A stretch of 64,000 nt of DNA from Chitinophaga pinensis (GCA_943333125.1 CALQSB010000010.1:17538-81537), one strand, 5' to 3'. Shown: positions 1 to 9,040, counted from the first letter of the stretch. A program made the numbers and translations. The notes: generated by a model from the sequence alone, not told the origin.

Positions 1-205
1 AGGCCCTCACTGCATTTTGGTAAGTGCGTCTTATTGTTTTTTCGCTTATAACAAAAACAGGGGATCCGTATTGCTGAATGAGAGAAGCCACCGAAACGCC
101 ATCAATATGTTTAACGGGTTCGTATTCAGTTCTGGTGCCATATTTATTCATGAGCCCTGCATTCATCTTTTGAATAACGGGTCTTTCATATCTGAGCTTT
201 TGCAT
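1..205 (-). CDS. Diaminopimelate decarboxylase-like PLP enzyme, N-terminal part (cut by window edge)
   Basis: Translating the minus strand from the ATG at 205 gives an open frame of 68 codons running off the left edge. It starts MQKLRYERPV and contains IDGVSVASLIQQYGSPVFV followed by SEKTIRRTYQNAVRA. This matches the N-terminal edge of fold-type III PLP decarboxylases (LysA/ornithine decarboxylase type), where a D-G-x-x-x-x-x-L-x-x-x-Y-G-x-P motif opens the barrel. The catalytic lysine and the C-terminal beta domain lie outside the window, so the substrate cannot be assigned. It starts 28 bp after the ATP-grasp gene and is presumably in the same operon with PqqD. It could be ordinary lysA, but the context suggests a specialised paralogue (inference). 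Confidence 0.7.
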   Translation of the reverse strand, partial: MQKLRYERPVIQKMNAGLMNKYGTRTEYEPVKHIDGVSVASLIQQYGSPVFVISEKTIRRTYQNAVRA

Positions 206-233
206 ATCAAAAATTTTATTTTTTTATTTTGAA

Positions 234-1286
234 TTATAATTCACCAAACGCACTGATCTTTTGAAACTCACTGACATCTGTAATGTGATCCCATGAATAA
301 CGGATGAATATTTTGCCCACTTCATATTCAGAGTAAGGTTCAATATTTTCGCCTAATGCCATTTTTACTAAAGCTGCGGGTTGATTTTGACCTGCTGCAG
401 CGGTAAGATAAATCCATGCAGGAAATCGAGGATTTACTTCCATAATAAAAGGTTTGCCATCTGCGGTACGCATGATTTCCAATTCACAGCCACCTTTCCA
501 GTTTGTTGATTTCACAAATGTCCTGGCTAGTTCAATTAATGTGTCATCTTCCAGCGTTATACCTGCCCAGGCTTTGCCTTTATCCGTGATATACAATTTG
601 CGCATAGGAACAACGCTAACCGCATTTCCTTTTCCATCGCCTAATACGGCTATATTTATTTCTGTTCCTGTGATAAATTGCTGAACAATAATTGGGAATC
701 CCCATTTAGCAGATAATTTATAGAATGCTTTTTGTGCCTGCTCTAAAGTATAAGCTATAATGGCATCATAAAATTTCCCTTTTACTACAAGGGGATAACC
801 TAATTCTTCTGCGCAGGCATGGAGCTCATTTACCTGATAAATCACTTTGTCTTTTGGAACCAGTAAATCATATTTTTTTCCAAAATTGTATAGGTTTATT
901 TTATCTCTAGCATCAAATTGTTCAAGCGTTGGAAGATATGTTTCAATCCCTAAAGTACGTAGGGAAGGAGCCAGCTTAATAAAATTATACAACTCCGCAT
1001 CAAAGTTGGGAATGATAACCGCAATGTTTTCTTTTTCGTGAATGTATTTTAATCTTGAAATTAAAGCCTCCACTCCGGCAGCAGGATAGGGGATTTGATA
1101 GGTTTTGTCTACAACATCATGTAAGTATATTCCAGGTTCAAGTGTTTCATACGAAAGCCCAATGATTCGGATATTTTGTGGAAATCCATCCCTTAAAGCC
1201 CTTATTACCGCAACTCCAGGGCCCGGACTATCTATAGCGTTCAAACCAGTAACGGCAACTACCAATGGTTTTAATTCATCTGACAT
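234..1286 (-). CDS. ATP-grasp domain carboxylate-amine ligase-like protein
   Basis: A 350-residue protein with a CarB/D-Ala-D-Ala-ligase type ATP-grasp architecture. Residues 1-110 form a pre-ATP-grasp Rossmann-like region, YPLVVKGKF (164-172) is the nucleotide-binding lysine strand, QQFITGTEIN (202-211) is the second ATP-grasp subdomain, and FIMEVNPRFPAW (280-291) carries the metal-binding E-x-N pair. ATP-grasp enzymes couple ATP hydrolysis, through an acyl-phosphate, to joining a carboxylate and an amine or thiol. The substrate is unknown. It lies 19 bp after a PqqD-like gene and 28 bp before a PLP decarboxylase-like gene, so the three are probably co-transcribed. The fold is well supported; any peptide- or amino-acid-ligase role is inference. 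Confidence 0.85.
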   Translation of the reverse strand: MSDELKPLVVAVTGLNAIDSPGPGVAVIRALRDGFPQNIRIIGLSYETLEPGIYLHDVVDKTYQIPYPAAGVEALISRLKYIHEKENIAVIIPNFDAELYNFIKLAPSLRTLGIETYLPTLEQFDARDKINLYNFGKKYDLLVPKDKVIYQVNELHACAEELGYPLVVKGKFYDAIIAYTLEQAQKAFYKLSAKWGFPIIVQQFITGTEINIAVLGDGKGNAVSVVPMRKLYITDKGKAWAGITLEDDTLIELARTFVKSTNWKGGCELEIMRTADGKPFIMEVNPRFPAWIYLTAAAGQNQPAALVKMALGENIEPYSEYEVGKIFIRYSWDHITDVSEFQKISAFGEL

Positions 1287-1305
1287 AAAATAGGGAAATT
1301 GATTT

Positions 1306-1548
1306 TTAGGTATCTAATAAGTTGGCATCTCTCAATTGTAATAAAAAATCATCCCAGTCTCTTTCGAGCTGGCTGGAATCGACCTCATATTTATTAAGGA
1401 CTGTTTTTTTGATTTCTGATGGAGATACTCCTTGTTTAAGCTGGATCAATATTTCTGCGGCAATGGGATTGGCAGAAAAGGAATCACCAGTAGATGGGTT
1501 GAATATAAAACCCGATTCACTAGTGGCCACATTTTTTCTTAAATTCAT
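1306..1548 (-). CDS. PqqD family peptide-chaperone-like protein
   Basis: An 80-residue protein of the usual PqqD size. It has the winged-helix pattern GFIFNPSTGDSFSANPIAAE in the first half and a helical second half (LLQLRDANLLDT at the end). PqqD domains bind leader peptides of ribosomally made, modified peptides, but many stand-alone homologues sit beside ATP-grasp or kinase genes with no known peptide. No plausible precursor-peptide ORF longer than about ten codons is visible in the 145 bp upstream. It is the first gene of the minus-strand operon leading into the ATP-grasp and decarboxylase-like genes. The family call is good; the partner is unknown. Confidence 0.8.
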   Translation of the reverse strand: MNLRKNVATSESGFIFNPSTGDSFSANPIAAEILIQLKQGVSPSEIKKTVLNKYEVDSSQLERDWDDFLLQLRDANLLDT

Positions 1549-1591
1549 TAATTATAGTTTTGGTTTTCTATCTACGAAAAATTTAGTACAT

Positions 1592-1599
1592 CAAAAGTA
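1592..1599 (-). promoter_or_regulatory. -7 element of PqqD operon promoter
   Basis: TACTTTTG on the minus strand fits the Bacteroidota -7 consensus TAnnTTTG and lies about 43 bp upstream of the PqqD start. No well-spaced TTTG is obvious upstream, so only the -7 element is called. Confidence 0.4.
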
Positions 1600-1693
1600 C
1601 AAGGTACATTTCAATTGAAGAAATAATTTGTTGTTTATTTAATTATTTAACAAATGAAGGGATTGATAGCATTTAATACAAAGTAAAAAAAAA

Positions 1694-2194
1694 TTAGGGC
1701 CTGAGTTTTACCCAGATATAATCGTCCATAATGGCGTTATTTTTAAAAACAGATTTTCTTCTTACCCCTTCAAGGTAAAATCCATTTTTTTCTAAAGTGC
1801 GCATTGATGCTTTATTATTTTCGAAAACCTCTGCATAAATTCGAACTATATCAAAATAATAAAAACTGTATTCAACCATTTGACGGATGGCTTCGGTAGT
1901 AATTCCTTTTCCCCAGAATTCTTCACCAATCCAATAGCTGATCTCTGCAGATAAAACATAAACATCCGTATTGAAAATAAGTCCGATGCCGCCAATGGCT
2001 TCTCCATCGAGATCTATTGCAAAATTAATTACAGGAGTGGCCACAAAAGAATTGTCAATCCATGCAGTGGCGTGTTCCATTGTGTATGGATGAGGAAAGT
2101 AATTTCTAAGATTGTTCCAGATGTGGATGTTATTGGCGTATTTCACCAAATTATTAGCATCATCTGTTTTCCATTGTCTGATAATAACTGCCAT
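1694..2194 (-). CDS. GNAT family N-acetyltransferase (RimJ/RimL type)
   Basis: A 166-residue single-domain GNAT protein of typical length. The acetyl-CoA binding region is visible as WIGEEFWGKGITTEA (88-102), with the R/Q-x-x-G-x-G/A equivalent WGKGIT. The family motif ENNKASMRTLEKNGF (125-139) is characteristic of RimJ/RimL-like acetyltransferases acting on protein N-termini or small amines. The substrate cannot be told from sequence. It is monocistronic: the next gene downstream begins only after a 145-bp gap and has its own -7 element, and its own promoter sits 5 bp upstream of the start, implying a very short leader. Confidence 0.85.
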   Translation of the reverse strand: MAVIIRQWKTDDANNLVKYANNIHIWNNLRNYFPHPYTMEHATAWIDNSFVATPVINFAIDLDGEAIGGIGLIFNTDVYVLSAEISYWIGEEFWGKGITTEAIRQMVEYSFYYFDIVRIYAEVFENNKASMRTLEKNGFYLEGVRRKSVFKNNAIMDDYIWVKLRP

Positions 2195-2198
2195 GATT

Positions 2199-2227
2199 CA
2201 AAAGTAAAATTCAAAATGATAAATCAA
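2199..2227 (-). promoter_or_regulatory. Promoter of GNAT gene (TTG-N18-TACTTTTG)
   Basis: On the minus strand TTG (2227-2225) is followed after 18 bp by TACTTTTG (2206-2199), matching the Bacteroidota -33/-7 consensus. The -7 element ends only 4 bp before the ATG, so the transcript would be almost leaderless. Confidence 0.5.
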
Positions 2228-2245
2228 TAATTAATCTGCAATTTT

Positions 2246-3601
2246 TTATGAAATTGGTTTTTCCCATTTCCTTGATCTCATATACAGGAAGGACATTATT
2301 AAAATCGAATTCCAGTATAAAAACTCATTACTCCATGCTATTGATAAAGAAATGTAATGAAACTTCATAAAATAAAAAGTATAGATCAGATAAATTAAAA
2401 TCGAAATAATTTCAATTAATAAATTGACTTTTGTATTTCCGGTACCCGTTACCGCATTAAGCCAGATATTGGAAACGCTCATAAATATCATTCCCAGCGA
2501 AACAACTCTGATTACAGGGATTCCTTCTTTAAGAAAAGTCTCATTTTGACCGAAGAGATTAAAGAATGCCACAGGGAAAATATTGAGAAACAGAATCATC
2601 AAAAGGCAAAGGCCTAAACTCCACAACGATATTTTTTTTACAACGGGAATGACCATTTCATTTCGGCCCTGTCCAATCAGATTAGATACCATTGTGTTAC
2701 TCGTGCCCGCGAATGCCCATACAAATACCCCGGCCAAACCAAATACATTTCTCATGGTATTACTGATGGCTTTTGCCATAGTTCCTTTTGATTCTATCAA
2801 TAGAAAAAAAACAAGCCAAGTCGTTATGCTGATGATAAATTGAAAAATAAGGGGTACCGCAACGTTAAGTATTTTTTTATTTATTTCTTTGTCGAAAGAA
2901 AATGAACTGAGTAGTTTAAATTTCTTTTTCAGACCTGTACCATAGATTACCCAAAATACAACAATCATCCCTACACATTCTGAAATAACGGAAGCCACTG
3001 CCGCTCCATTAAACCCTAGATTAGGGAAGCCGAATTTTCCAAATATGAAAAGATAGTCCAAAATAATATTTACCAAAGCCTCACAAATAAATCCGATCAT
3101 CAGAAATCGGCTGTTCAGACTTGAAATTAAAAAGGAGTTACCCATCTGGAAAAGAAAAAGGAAGGGGAGGCCTAAAATCCGGATTCTCAAAAAGCTCATC
3201 TCCATTGGATAGGCCTGAGGACTTGATACCGATTTAAGAATATATGGAGCAATAAACCAGGTAAACAAAATAAAAAATACCGAAAGTTGCAGGCTGATTC
3301 TAATTCCCTGAGAAAGTACAGTTTTAAAAGCTTCTGGCTTTCCGGAACCGGCATATCCCGAAAAAACCGACTGCATCGAACTGTTTAGCCCATGACCGGC
3401 AACTGCAAAAATTAAATAGAAAATGCCCGTTATTCCTGCGTTTCCGAGCGCTTCATTACTCAAATGCCCCAAAAAAATGCTGTTTACCAGTAAATTAAGC
3501 TGTGGAATAATGATGGCTAAAGTAATAGGAATGGCAATAGAAAGTATTTGTTTATTGTTTACTTTAACCCTGAGATCATTATTTGATACATGACTTTCCA
3601 T
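2246..3601 (-). CDS. MATE family efflux transporter
   Basis: A polytopic membrane protein with about 12 hydrophobic segments and the MATE/MOP pattern: an N-terminal AIPITLAIIIPQLNLLVNS helix followed by IFLGHLSNEALGNAGI, and a second repeat starting near LNVAVPLIFQF. These transporters export cationic or lipophilic compounds by Na+ or H+ antiport. The frame could begin at 3637, but I chose the ATG at 3601 (MESHVSNNDL), which is 451 residues, because a good minus-strand promoter lies at 3610-3638 and homologues have short N-termini. It is divergent from the DUF3822 gene. The substrate is unknown. Confidence 0.88.
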   Translation of the reverse strand: MESHVSNNDLRVKVNNKQILSIAIPITLAIIIPQLNLLVNSIFLGHLSNEALGNAGITGIFYLIFAVAGHGLNSSMQSVFSGYAGSGKPEAFKTVLSQGIRISLQLSVFFILFTWFIAPYILKSVSSPQAYPMEMSFLRIRILGLPFLFLFQMGNSFLISSLNSRFLMIGFICEALVNIILDYLFIFGKFGFPNLGFNGAAVASVISECVGMIVVFWVIYGTGLKKKFKLLSSFSFDKEINKKILNVAVPLIFQFIISITTWLVFFLLIESKGTMAKAISNTMRNVFGLAGVFVWAFAGTSNTMVSNLIGQGRNEMVIPVVKKISLWSLGLCLLMILFLNIFPVAFFNLFGQNETFLKEGIPVIRVVSLGMIFMSVSNIWLNAVTGTGNTKVNLLIEIISILIYLIYTFYFMKFHYISLSIAWSNEFLYWNSILIMSFLYMRSRKWEKPIS

Positions 3602-3604
3602 AAT

Positions 3605-4468
3605 ATGAGCAAATTTATTCTTAATTTGCCGCCACAAATTATTTTTTTGAAAACAGGATGTAATATACCATTAAACTCAGTTGAAAATTCCCCTATCCAA
3701 TTAGTAATGGAGATTGGGAATTTCGGAATCTCCTTGATGTGGATTAATTCACTTTCTATGGAAATATCCGGATTATCGGTTTATGTATTTGAAGCAAATG
3801 AAGACCCAGATGATAGAATCCGATTTATTTTACAATCAGAAGAATTTAAAAATGCAGGGGCTACTTCTGTGAAATTATTCTATAATTATAAAGAATCATT
3901 ACTCGTTCCGGATAAATATTTCAATGAAGAACTTAGTGCACAGATGTTATCCCTTCTATTTGGAGAAGACGAAAATGTGGTAACAAAATTTGACGTCATA
4001 GAAAAAATGGGAACAAAAAATATATACAGAGTTCCTGCTCCAATTGAAAACATCATTAATCAACATATTTCTAATCATACGGTAATGCATTCAACAAGTA
4101 TTCAGTTAAGAAAAGAAGCTGAAGGCACTGTGTTGAATTGTATAGTTTTTTATGATGCCATTAAAGTGTTGCTGTATATAAACGGTCAATTGTATTTTGT
4201 TCAGCAATTCAAATATAATAACCCTGAAGATGTAACCTATCATTTGTTGAATACCTGTAAGCAGCATGAGATTAAGCCATCTGAAATCAAGCTTAATATT
4301 TGCGGAATGATTATAGAAGATTCAAATCTTTATCAGCATTTGTATAATTATTTTCTGAATATCAACTTTATTTCAATTGCTGAAAGTATTGCGGTAAGGG
4401 AAGAAATCAGCAATCTTCCTTCTCATTTTTTCAGTCACTTAACGGAATTGGCATTATGCGAATTATAA
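3605..4468 (+). CDS. DUF3822 family protein
   Basis: About 287 residues. The core starts at the QLVMEIGNFGISLMWINS stretch, typical of DUF3822, an actin/hexokinase-like fold family confined to Bacteroidota. It lies directly before rsmD, as in many Bacteroidota genomes, and overlaps it by 13 bp, so the two are translationally coupled. The start is uncertain. ATG 3605 gives an unusual N-terminus overlapping the divergent promoter; a TTG near 3647 or the ATG at 3707 are alternatives, and the latter would remove conserved-looking residues. Its function is not established; linkage to rsmD and lpxK only suggests a housekeeping role. Confidence 0.75.
   Translation: MSKFILNLPPQIIFLKTGCNIPLNSVENSPIQLVMEIGNFGISLMWINSLSMEISGLSVYVFEANEDPDDRIRFILQSEEFKNAGATSVKLFYNYKESLLVPDKYFNEELSAQMLSLLFGEDENVVTKFDVIEKMGTKNIYRVPAPIENIINQHISNHTVMHSTSIQLRKEAEGTVLNCIVFYDAIKVLLYINGQLYFVQQFKYNNPEDVTYHLLNTCKQHEIKPSEIKLNICGMIIEDSNLYQHLYNYFLNINFISIAESIAVREEISNLPSHFFSHLTELALCEL
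3610..3638 (-). promoter_or_regulatory. Promoter of MATE gene (TTTG-N17-TAAATTTG)
   Basis: Minus-strand TTTG (3638-3635), a 17-bp spacer and TAAATTTG (3617-3610) fit the Bacteroidota consensus. The -7 box is 8 bp from the chosen ATG at 3601. This promoter overlaps the possible N-terminal codons of the divergent DUF3822 gene. Confidence 0.5.
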
Positions 4469-4995
4469 GCGGTATTCATGGAGGCAGACGAATTACTCCT
4501 CCCACACAAATGCCACATACAAGGCCTACCACCGATATTGCAAAAGAAGGTCTGTTTAATATCATTCAAAATAATTTAGACATTTCTGAAATCAGCTCAC
4601 TGGATCTTTTTGGAGGTACGGGTTGTATCAGTTATGAACTTGCCAGCAGAGGAGCCATCGAATTAACGATTATAGAGAAGGACCAGAAAATGTTTGATTT
4701 TATAAAAAAAAATATTGAATTACTGGGTTTCAAAAATGCGTCTGTAATTAAGCAGGATGTTTTTTCATTTATAAAAACCTGTAATCTGCAATATGATTTT
4801 ATTTTTGCCGGCCCACCTTATGCACTTGCAAATATTGATGACTTGCCAAAATTGATTTTCGAAAAAAAATTATTGAAAAAAGGAGGATGGTTTGTGCTGG
4901 AGCATACACCACGTAACGATTATAAAAAATTCGATTTTTTTAAAACAGAAAGGAATTATGGAACAACGCTGTTTTCTATTTTTATTCAGGATTAA
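4456..4995 (+). CDS. rsmD: RsmD family 16S rRNA (guanine-N2) methyltransferase
   Basis: A 179-residue class I SAM-dependent methyltransferase. It has the RsmD N-terminus MRIISGIHGGRRI, the substrate segment HTRPTTDIAKEGLFNI, the SAM-binding motif I LDLFGGTGCISYE (49-61), and motif IV as FAGPPY (117-122). RsmD methylates G966 (E. coli numbering) of 16S rRNA. The usual motif IV in this family is D/N-PPY/F, and here the acidic residue is replaced by glycine (codon GGC). The start overlaps the DUF3822 stop region by 13 bp, and lpxK follows after 11 bp. The family call is solid; full activity is less certain because of motif IV. Confidence 0.85.
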   Translation: MRIISGIHGGRRITPPTQMPHTRPTTDIAKEGLFNIIQNNLDISEISSLDLFGGTGCISYELASRGAIELTIIEKDQKMFDFIKKNIELLGFKNASVIKQDVFSFIKTCNLQYDFIFAGPPYALANIDDLPKLIFEKKLLKKGGWFVLEHTPRNDYKKFDFFKTERNYGTTLFSIFIQD

Positions 4996-5006
4996 AATTT
5001 TTCGCT

Positions 5007-6074
5007 TTGCTAAAGAGTTTCAGATATTTATTATTTCCATTTGCTTTCCTATACCGTATCATTATCTGGTTGCGCAATAAAATTTTCGACAAAAATATTT
5101 TAAGATCGGCCACCTTTAATTTTCCTTTAATATGCGTTGGTAACCTTGCTGTGGGAGGAACAGGGAAAACGCCAATGACAGAATACCTTATTTATTTGTT
5201 ACAAAACCATTTCAAAGTAGCCACATTAAGCAGAGGATATAAAAGAAGAACAAAAGGATTTGCCATAGCCGGAGATCATACCACCGCAATAGAAATTGGA
5301 GATGAGCCAATGCAGTTTCATCAAAAATTTCCAGAAATCACAGTGGCTGTAGGTGAAGAAAGACTAGTGGCCATTCCGCAGATATTATATCAAAGACCCA
5401 ATACAGAAGTAATCGTACTGGATGACGCGTTTCAACACAGAGCAGTAAAGGCCGGTTTGAATATTGTACTAACGGAATACAATAACCTTTATACCCGAGA
5501 TTTTATTTTTCCAGTAGGCGATTTACGAGACCTGAGGTCAAGTATTAAAAGAGCAAACATCATTGTAGTTACCAAATGTAAACCTGATCTTTCTGTAATG
5601 GAAAAGCAAAATTTGATTAGTGAAATGAATCCATTGCCCAATCAAAAAGTTTTTTTTACTTCATTGCAATATGGACAGACTTATCATTTGTTTAATAAAA
5701 ATTTAAAAAACAACATTGATGATCATCATGTGCTTTTACTTTGCGGGATTGCCAACCCTGATCCAATCAAAGAATATCTGAATGCCAAAGTGAAATCTTA
5801 CGAGATGATTAAATTTAAGGATCATCATATTTTCAACAGTACGGATTTAAAGGAAATTAAAAAGCAATTTGATAAATTAAATAATACCAATAAAATTATT
5901 GTAACCACAGAAAAAGATGCAGTAAGGCTTGAGAAATTTGGAAATGAGTTAAAAGAGTGGCCTGTTTATGTTTTGCCCGTAAGGCATGAATTTTTGTTTG
6001 ATGAGGGGAAGGATTTTAATCATTGCATCTTTGATTTTATTTCAAATTTCAGCGATTCCTATATAAAAAGTTAA
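5007..6074 (+). CDS. lpxK: Tetraacyldisaccharide 4'-kinase
   Basis: A 355-residue LpxK, phosphorylating the 4' position of the lipid A disaccharide precursor at the inner membrane. An N-terminal hydrophobic anchor (YLLFPFAFLYRIIIWL) precedes the P-loop GNLAVGGTGKTP (45-56). Downstream are the family segments LSRGYKRRTKGF and VLDDAFQHRAV. The start is TTG at 5007, 11 bp after rsmD; no in-frame ATG upstream of the anchor fits better. The length is normal for Bacteroidota LpxK. Presence of lpxK indicates a Gram-negative with lipid A. Confidence 0.92.
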   Translation: MLKSFRYLLFPFAFLYRIIIWLRNKIFDKNILRSATFNFPLICVGNLAVGGTGKTPMTEYLIYLLQNHFKVATLSRGYKRRTKGFAIAGDHTTAIEIGDEPMQFHQKFPEITVAVGEERLVAIPQILYQRPNTEVIVLDDAFQHRAVKAGLNIVLTEYNNLYTRDFIFPVGDLRDLRSSIKRANIIVVTKCKPDLSVMEKQNLISEMNPLPNQKVFFTSLQYGQTYHLFNKNLKNNIDDHHVLLLCGIANPDPIKEYLNAKVKSYEMIKFKDHHIFNSTDLKEIKKQFDKLNNTNKIIVTTEKDAVRLEKFGNELKEWPVYVLPVRHEFLFDEGKDFNHCIFDFISNFSDSYIKS

Positions 6075-6156
6075 AAATCAACAACGGTATAAGAAAGTTT
6101 TCGTAGAAAGCGCTTATCTTGCATACCGGATTAAAATCAACACAACTACTTTGTCA

Positions 6157-8991
6157 ATGAAATATGTAATTACTGTTATTATTTTTGCTTTTTTTACAGG
6201 ACAAATAACGGCACAAAGTATAATTAAAATTGACGGTTCTGTAAAAACAAACTCCGGTACAATTTTATCCAATGCTTCTGTAGCCCTTTATAATAAGACC
6301 ACCAACGATAGTTTAAAAACGACTACAAATGAAAAAGGGATTTTTTCATTTACCTCAAAAGGGGCATCCCGGTACTTAATAGTAGTGTCTTATATAGGCT
6401 TTGATAATTTTGTAAAGACCTATGATTTTTCTGAAAAAAATACCGATCAAATAATCTCTGATATTTTGTTGATGCCTGGAAGTAACATGCTGGGTAATAT
6501 AACACTAGAATCACAGAAAGTTCAAATCAAAGAAGATACGGTTTCTTATCTGGTAGACAGCACCATGTATCGCAAGAATGATAATGTAGAGCAAATTCTA
6601 AAAAACTTACCGGGAGTTCAGGTGGATAAAGACGGAACGGTTACAGCTCAGGGTAAGCAGGTCACCAAAGTTAAAGTAAATGGAAAAGAGTTTTTTAATG
6701 GAGATGTAACAACGGCCACAAGAGAATTAAATGCCGATATGGTAGATAAGATTCAGATCATTGATGATTATGGAGATCAGGCTGCTTTTACCGGAATCAA
6801 AGACGGGGATCCCTCCAAAACGATGAACATTCAATTGAAAAAGGATAAGAACAAAGGATACTTTGGTAATGTAACAGGGGGTGTAGGTACAGACAGCAGA
6901 TACTTAAGTTCTCTTTCTGTAAATAAATTTAATAATGATCAGCAAATATCTATTCTGGGAAATATGAATAATACCAATGCCAATCTTTTTAATTTTGGTT
7001 CGATGGGTGGAGCAATGGGTAATATGATTGGAGGTATGGCCAGATCTATGGGAATGGGAAGAGGGGGAGCCGGTGCTGGTGCCGCTTTTGGAAATACTTC
7101 CGGTAATGATGGAATAAGCTCAAACAAATCAATTGGACTTAATTACCGAGACGACTGGGGCAGCAAAGTTTCCGTTTATGGGAGTTATAGTTTTTCGGAA
7201 AAAGGTACTAGTACATTGAAGAATTCTACACAGGAAAATATTTTTCAAAACAAGACAACTTCCTATATTCAGGAATCTGATAACTATTCAGTTTCAGATA
7301 ATCACCGTTTTTCATTTAATGCAGAGTATAAAATAGATTCGATGAATTATATCAAATTCAATCCTTCTGTTAGTTACAATAAAACCCATTCCGATTATTA
7401 TTCTGATTTCATTTCAAATATAGATCAGTATAAAAATGCGGATGGAACTATGTATGACAACTCCTTTTCGAAAATTCCTAATTTAAACGGCAGCTTATTA
7501 TTTAATCATCGATTCAAAAAAAGAGGCAGAACGCTTTCGGTAAATCTGAATGGTGGAAATTCGGTAACCAACTCGGATGAAGATTATGATAACCGTACCA
7601 TTAATTATCTGCCCAATGGAACGATTTATAATAACAGGCAATTTCAGAACATTACGCAGGATAATAACAATTACAATTATGGAGGAAGAATTTCTTATAC
7701 AGAACCGCTGACAAAGAAAAGAAATCTAGAATTCAATTACTCTTATAATTATCAGTACCTGGATAATAATAAAAGAACGTATGCTATAGATACACTAACA
7801 GGGAAGTCTACTTATTTAGATTCATTAAGTAATATTTACAATAATGATTACGCTACTAATCGTTTTGGATTAAATCTCAAAACAACAGAAAAGAAATATA
7901 ATTATACCGTAGGCCTTTCTGTTCAGCCTGCTGTCATTAATACCAATTCTGAAACAGGAAACTTAAATTACACAAATCATTTGGTGAATTTTTATCCGGT
8001 AATCAGATTCGCTTATAATTTCTCCAGAAGCAGATCGCTGAATATCAATTATAATGGAAATACCAATCAGCCCAGTAATGCACAGTTGCAACCTGTTGTA
8101 GATCGTTCCAATCCTCAATTTATCACTGTAGGTAATCCTGATTTGAAACCTGAGTTCACCAATACGCTGAGTATGAGATACAATAATTTCGACTATATCT
8201 CCGGGAACGTATTGTTTGGAAATATCAGCGCTTCATTTACTCAAGATAAAATTGTAAGCAGCACCCGCCTGTTGAGAGGTGGTGCTCAGGAAACTGAATA
8301 CGTTAATGCGAATGGTTATTTCACTGTATTTGGTTTCTATAATGTGTCTAAGCCCATTAAAAACAGAAAATATGTGTTTAATCTGGGAGGTAATTTATCA
8401 TACAATAATAATGTTTCGTATGTAAGAGACAGTTTGAATACAGCGAGTAGAAATATTGGAAAAAACTGGTTGTTTGGTCAACGCTTTTCAACGGATATTA
8501 AACTCAAAAAATGGCTGGAAACTACAATAAGTATTAACTACAGTTTAAATAGTAATGCATATACATTACAGTCTGATTTGAATTCAAGCACAGAGAGCTG
8601 GACATTATCCAACAACGCCAGAATATTTTTGCCAAAAGATTTTATCATTAGTTATGATGTTGATAAAGTTATTAATAATGGATATGCTTCTAATACAACA
8701 TCAAATCCTCTAATCATCAACACTACTTTAGAAAAACAATTTTTGAAAAAGAAAAATCTTTCTATAAAATTGCAGGGATTTGATTTGTTGAATCAGAACA
8801 TCGGAATAAGCAGAAGTGTAACGAGTACAGGATTTACAGATACCCGTTCGAATAGATTGGGGCGGTATTTTATGGTTAGTTTTGTCTGCAGATTGAACAA
8901 GTTTTTTGGAGATATGCAGGGCGGACAGCAAATGGGTATGCCCGGAGGCGGAATGAGAGGTGGTGGAGAATTGAGGTCGCCGATGTTTTAA
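6157..8991 (+). CDS. Outer-membrane beta-barrel receptor with carboxypeptidase-like N-domain (TonB-receptor-like)
   Basis: A 944-residue protein with signal peptide MKYVITVIIFAFFTGQITAQ. A carboxypeptidase-regulatory-like domain covers roughly residues 22-110, and a plug-like segment follows (NVEQILKNLPGVQVDKDG through MVDKIQIIDDYGDQ). The rest is a long asparagine- and aromatic-rich beta-barrel of the OMP_b-brl_3 type. Two unusual Met/Gly-rich stretches stand out: about residues 278-318 (GSMGGAMGNMIGGMARSMGM) and the extreme C-terminus (QQMGMPGGGMRGGG). The frame extends to a TTG at 6151, but the ATG at 6157 gives the cleaner signal peptide. YHYH, MORN and SCO genes follow on the same strand. 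The ligand is unknown. Confidence 0.85.
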   Translation: MKYVITVIIFAFFTGQITAQSIIKIDGSVKTNSGTILSNASVALYNKTTNDSLKTTTNEKGIFSFTSKGASRYLIVVSYIGFDNFVKTYDFSEKNTDQIISDILLMPGSNMLGNITLESQKVQIKEDTVSYLVDSTMYRKNDNVEQILKNLPGVQVDKDGTVTAQGKQVTKVKVNGKEFFNGDVTTATRELNADMVDKIQIIDDYGDQAAFTGIKDGDPSKTMNIQLKKDKNKGYFGNVTGGVGTDSRYLSSLSVNKFNNDQQISILGNMNNTNANLFNFGSMGGAMGNMIGGMARSMGMGRGGAGAGAAFGNTSGNDGISSNKSIGLNYRDDWGSKVSVYGSYSFSEKGTSTLKNSTQENIFQNKTTSYIQESDNYSVSDNHRFSFNAEYKIDSMNYIKFNPSVSYNKTHSDYYSDFISNIDQYKNADGTMYDNSFSKIPNLNGSLLFNHRFKKRGRTLSVNLNGGNSVTNSDEDYDNRTINYLPNGTIYNNRQFQNITQDNNNYNYGGRISYTEPLTKKRNLEFNYSYNYQYLDNNKRTYAIDTLTGKSTYLDSLSNIYNNDYATNRFGLNLKTTEKKYNYTVGLSVQPAVINTNSETGNLNYTNHLVNFYPVIRFAYNFSRSRSLNINYNGNTNQPSNAQLQPVVDRSNPQFITVGNPDLKPEFTNTLSMRYNNFDYISGNVLFGNISASFTQDKIVSSTRLLRGGAQETEYVNANGYFTVFGFYNVSKPIKNRKYVFNLGGNLSYNNNVSYVRDSLNTASRNIGKNWLFGQRFSTDIKLKKWLETTISINYSLNSNAYTLQSDLNSSTESWTLSNNARIFLPKDFIISYDVDKVINNGYASNTTSNPLIINTTLEKQFLKKKNLSIKLQGFDLLNQNIGISRSVTSTGFTDTRSNRLGRYFMVSFVCRLNKFFGDMQGGQQMGMPGGGMRGGGELRSPMF

Positions 8992-9040
8992 TAAATGTTT
9001 TTTTAAATTATACATTACACCAAAATCTAAAATTGATTGT

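Noticed and set aside
17..232. 71-codon plus-strand ORF at the left edge
   Set aside because: The minus strand encodes a clear PLP-decarboxylase N-terminus over the same bases; the plus-strand product has no recognisable features.
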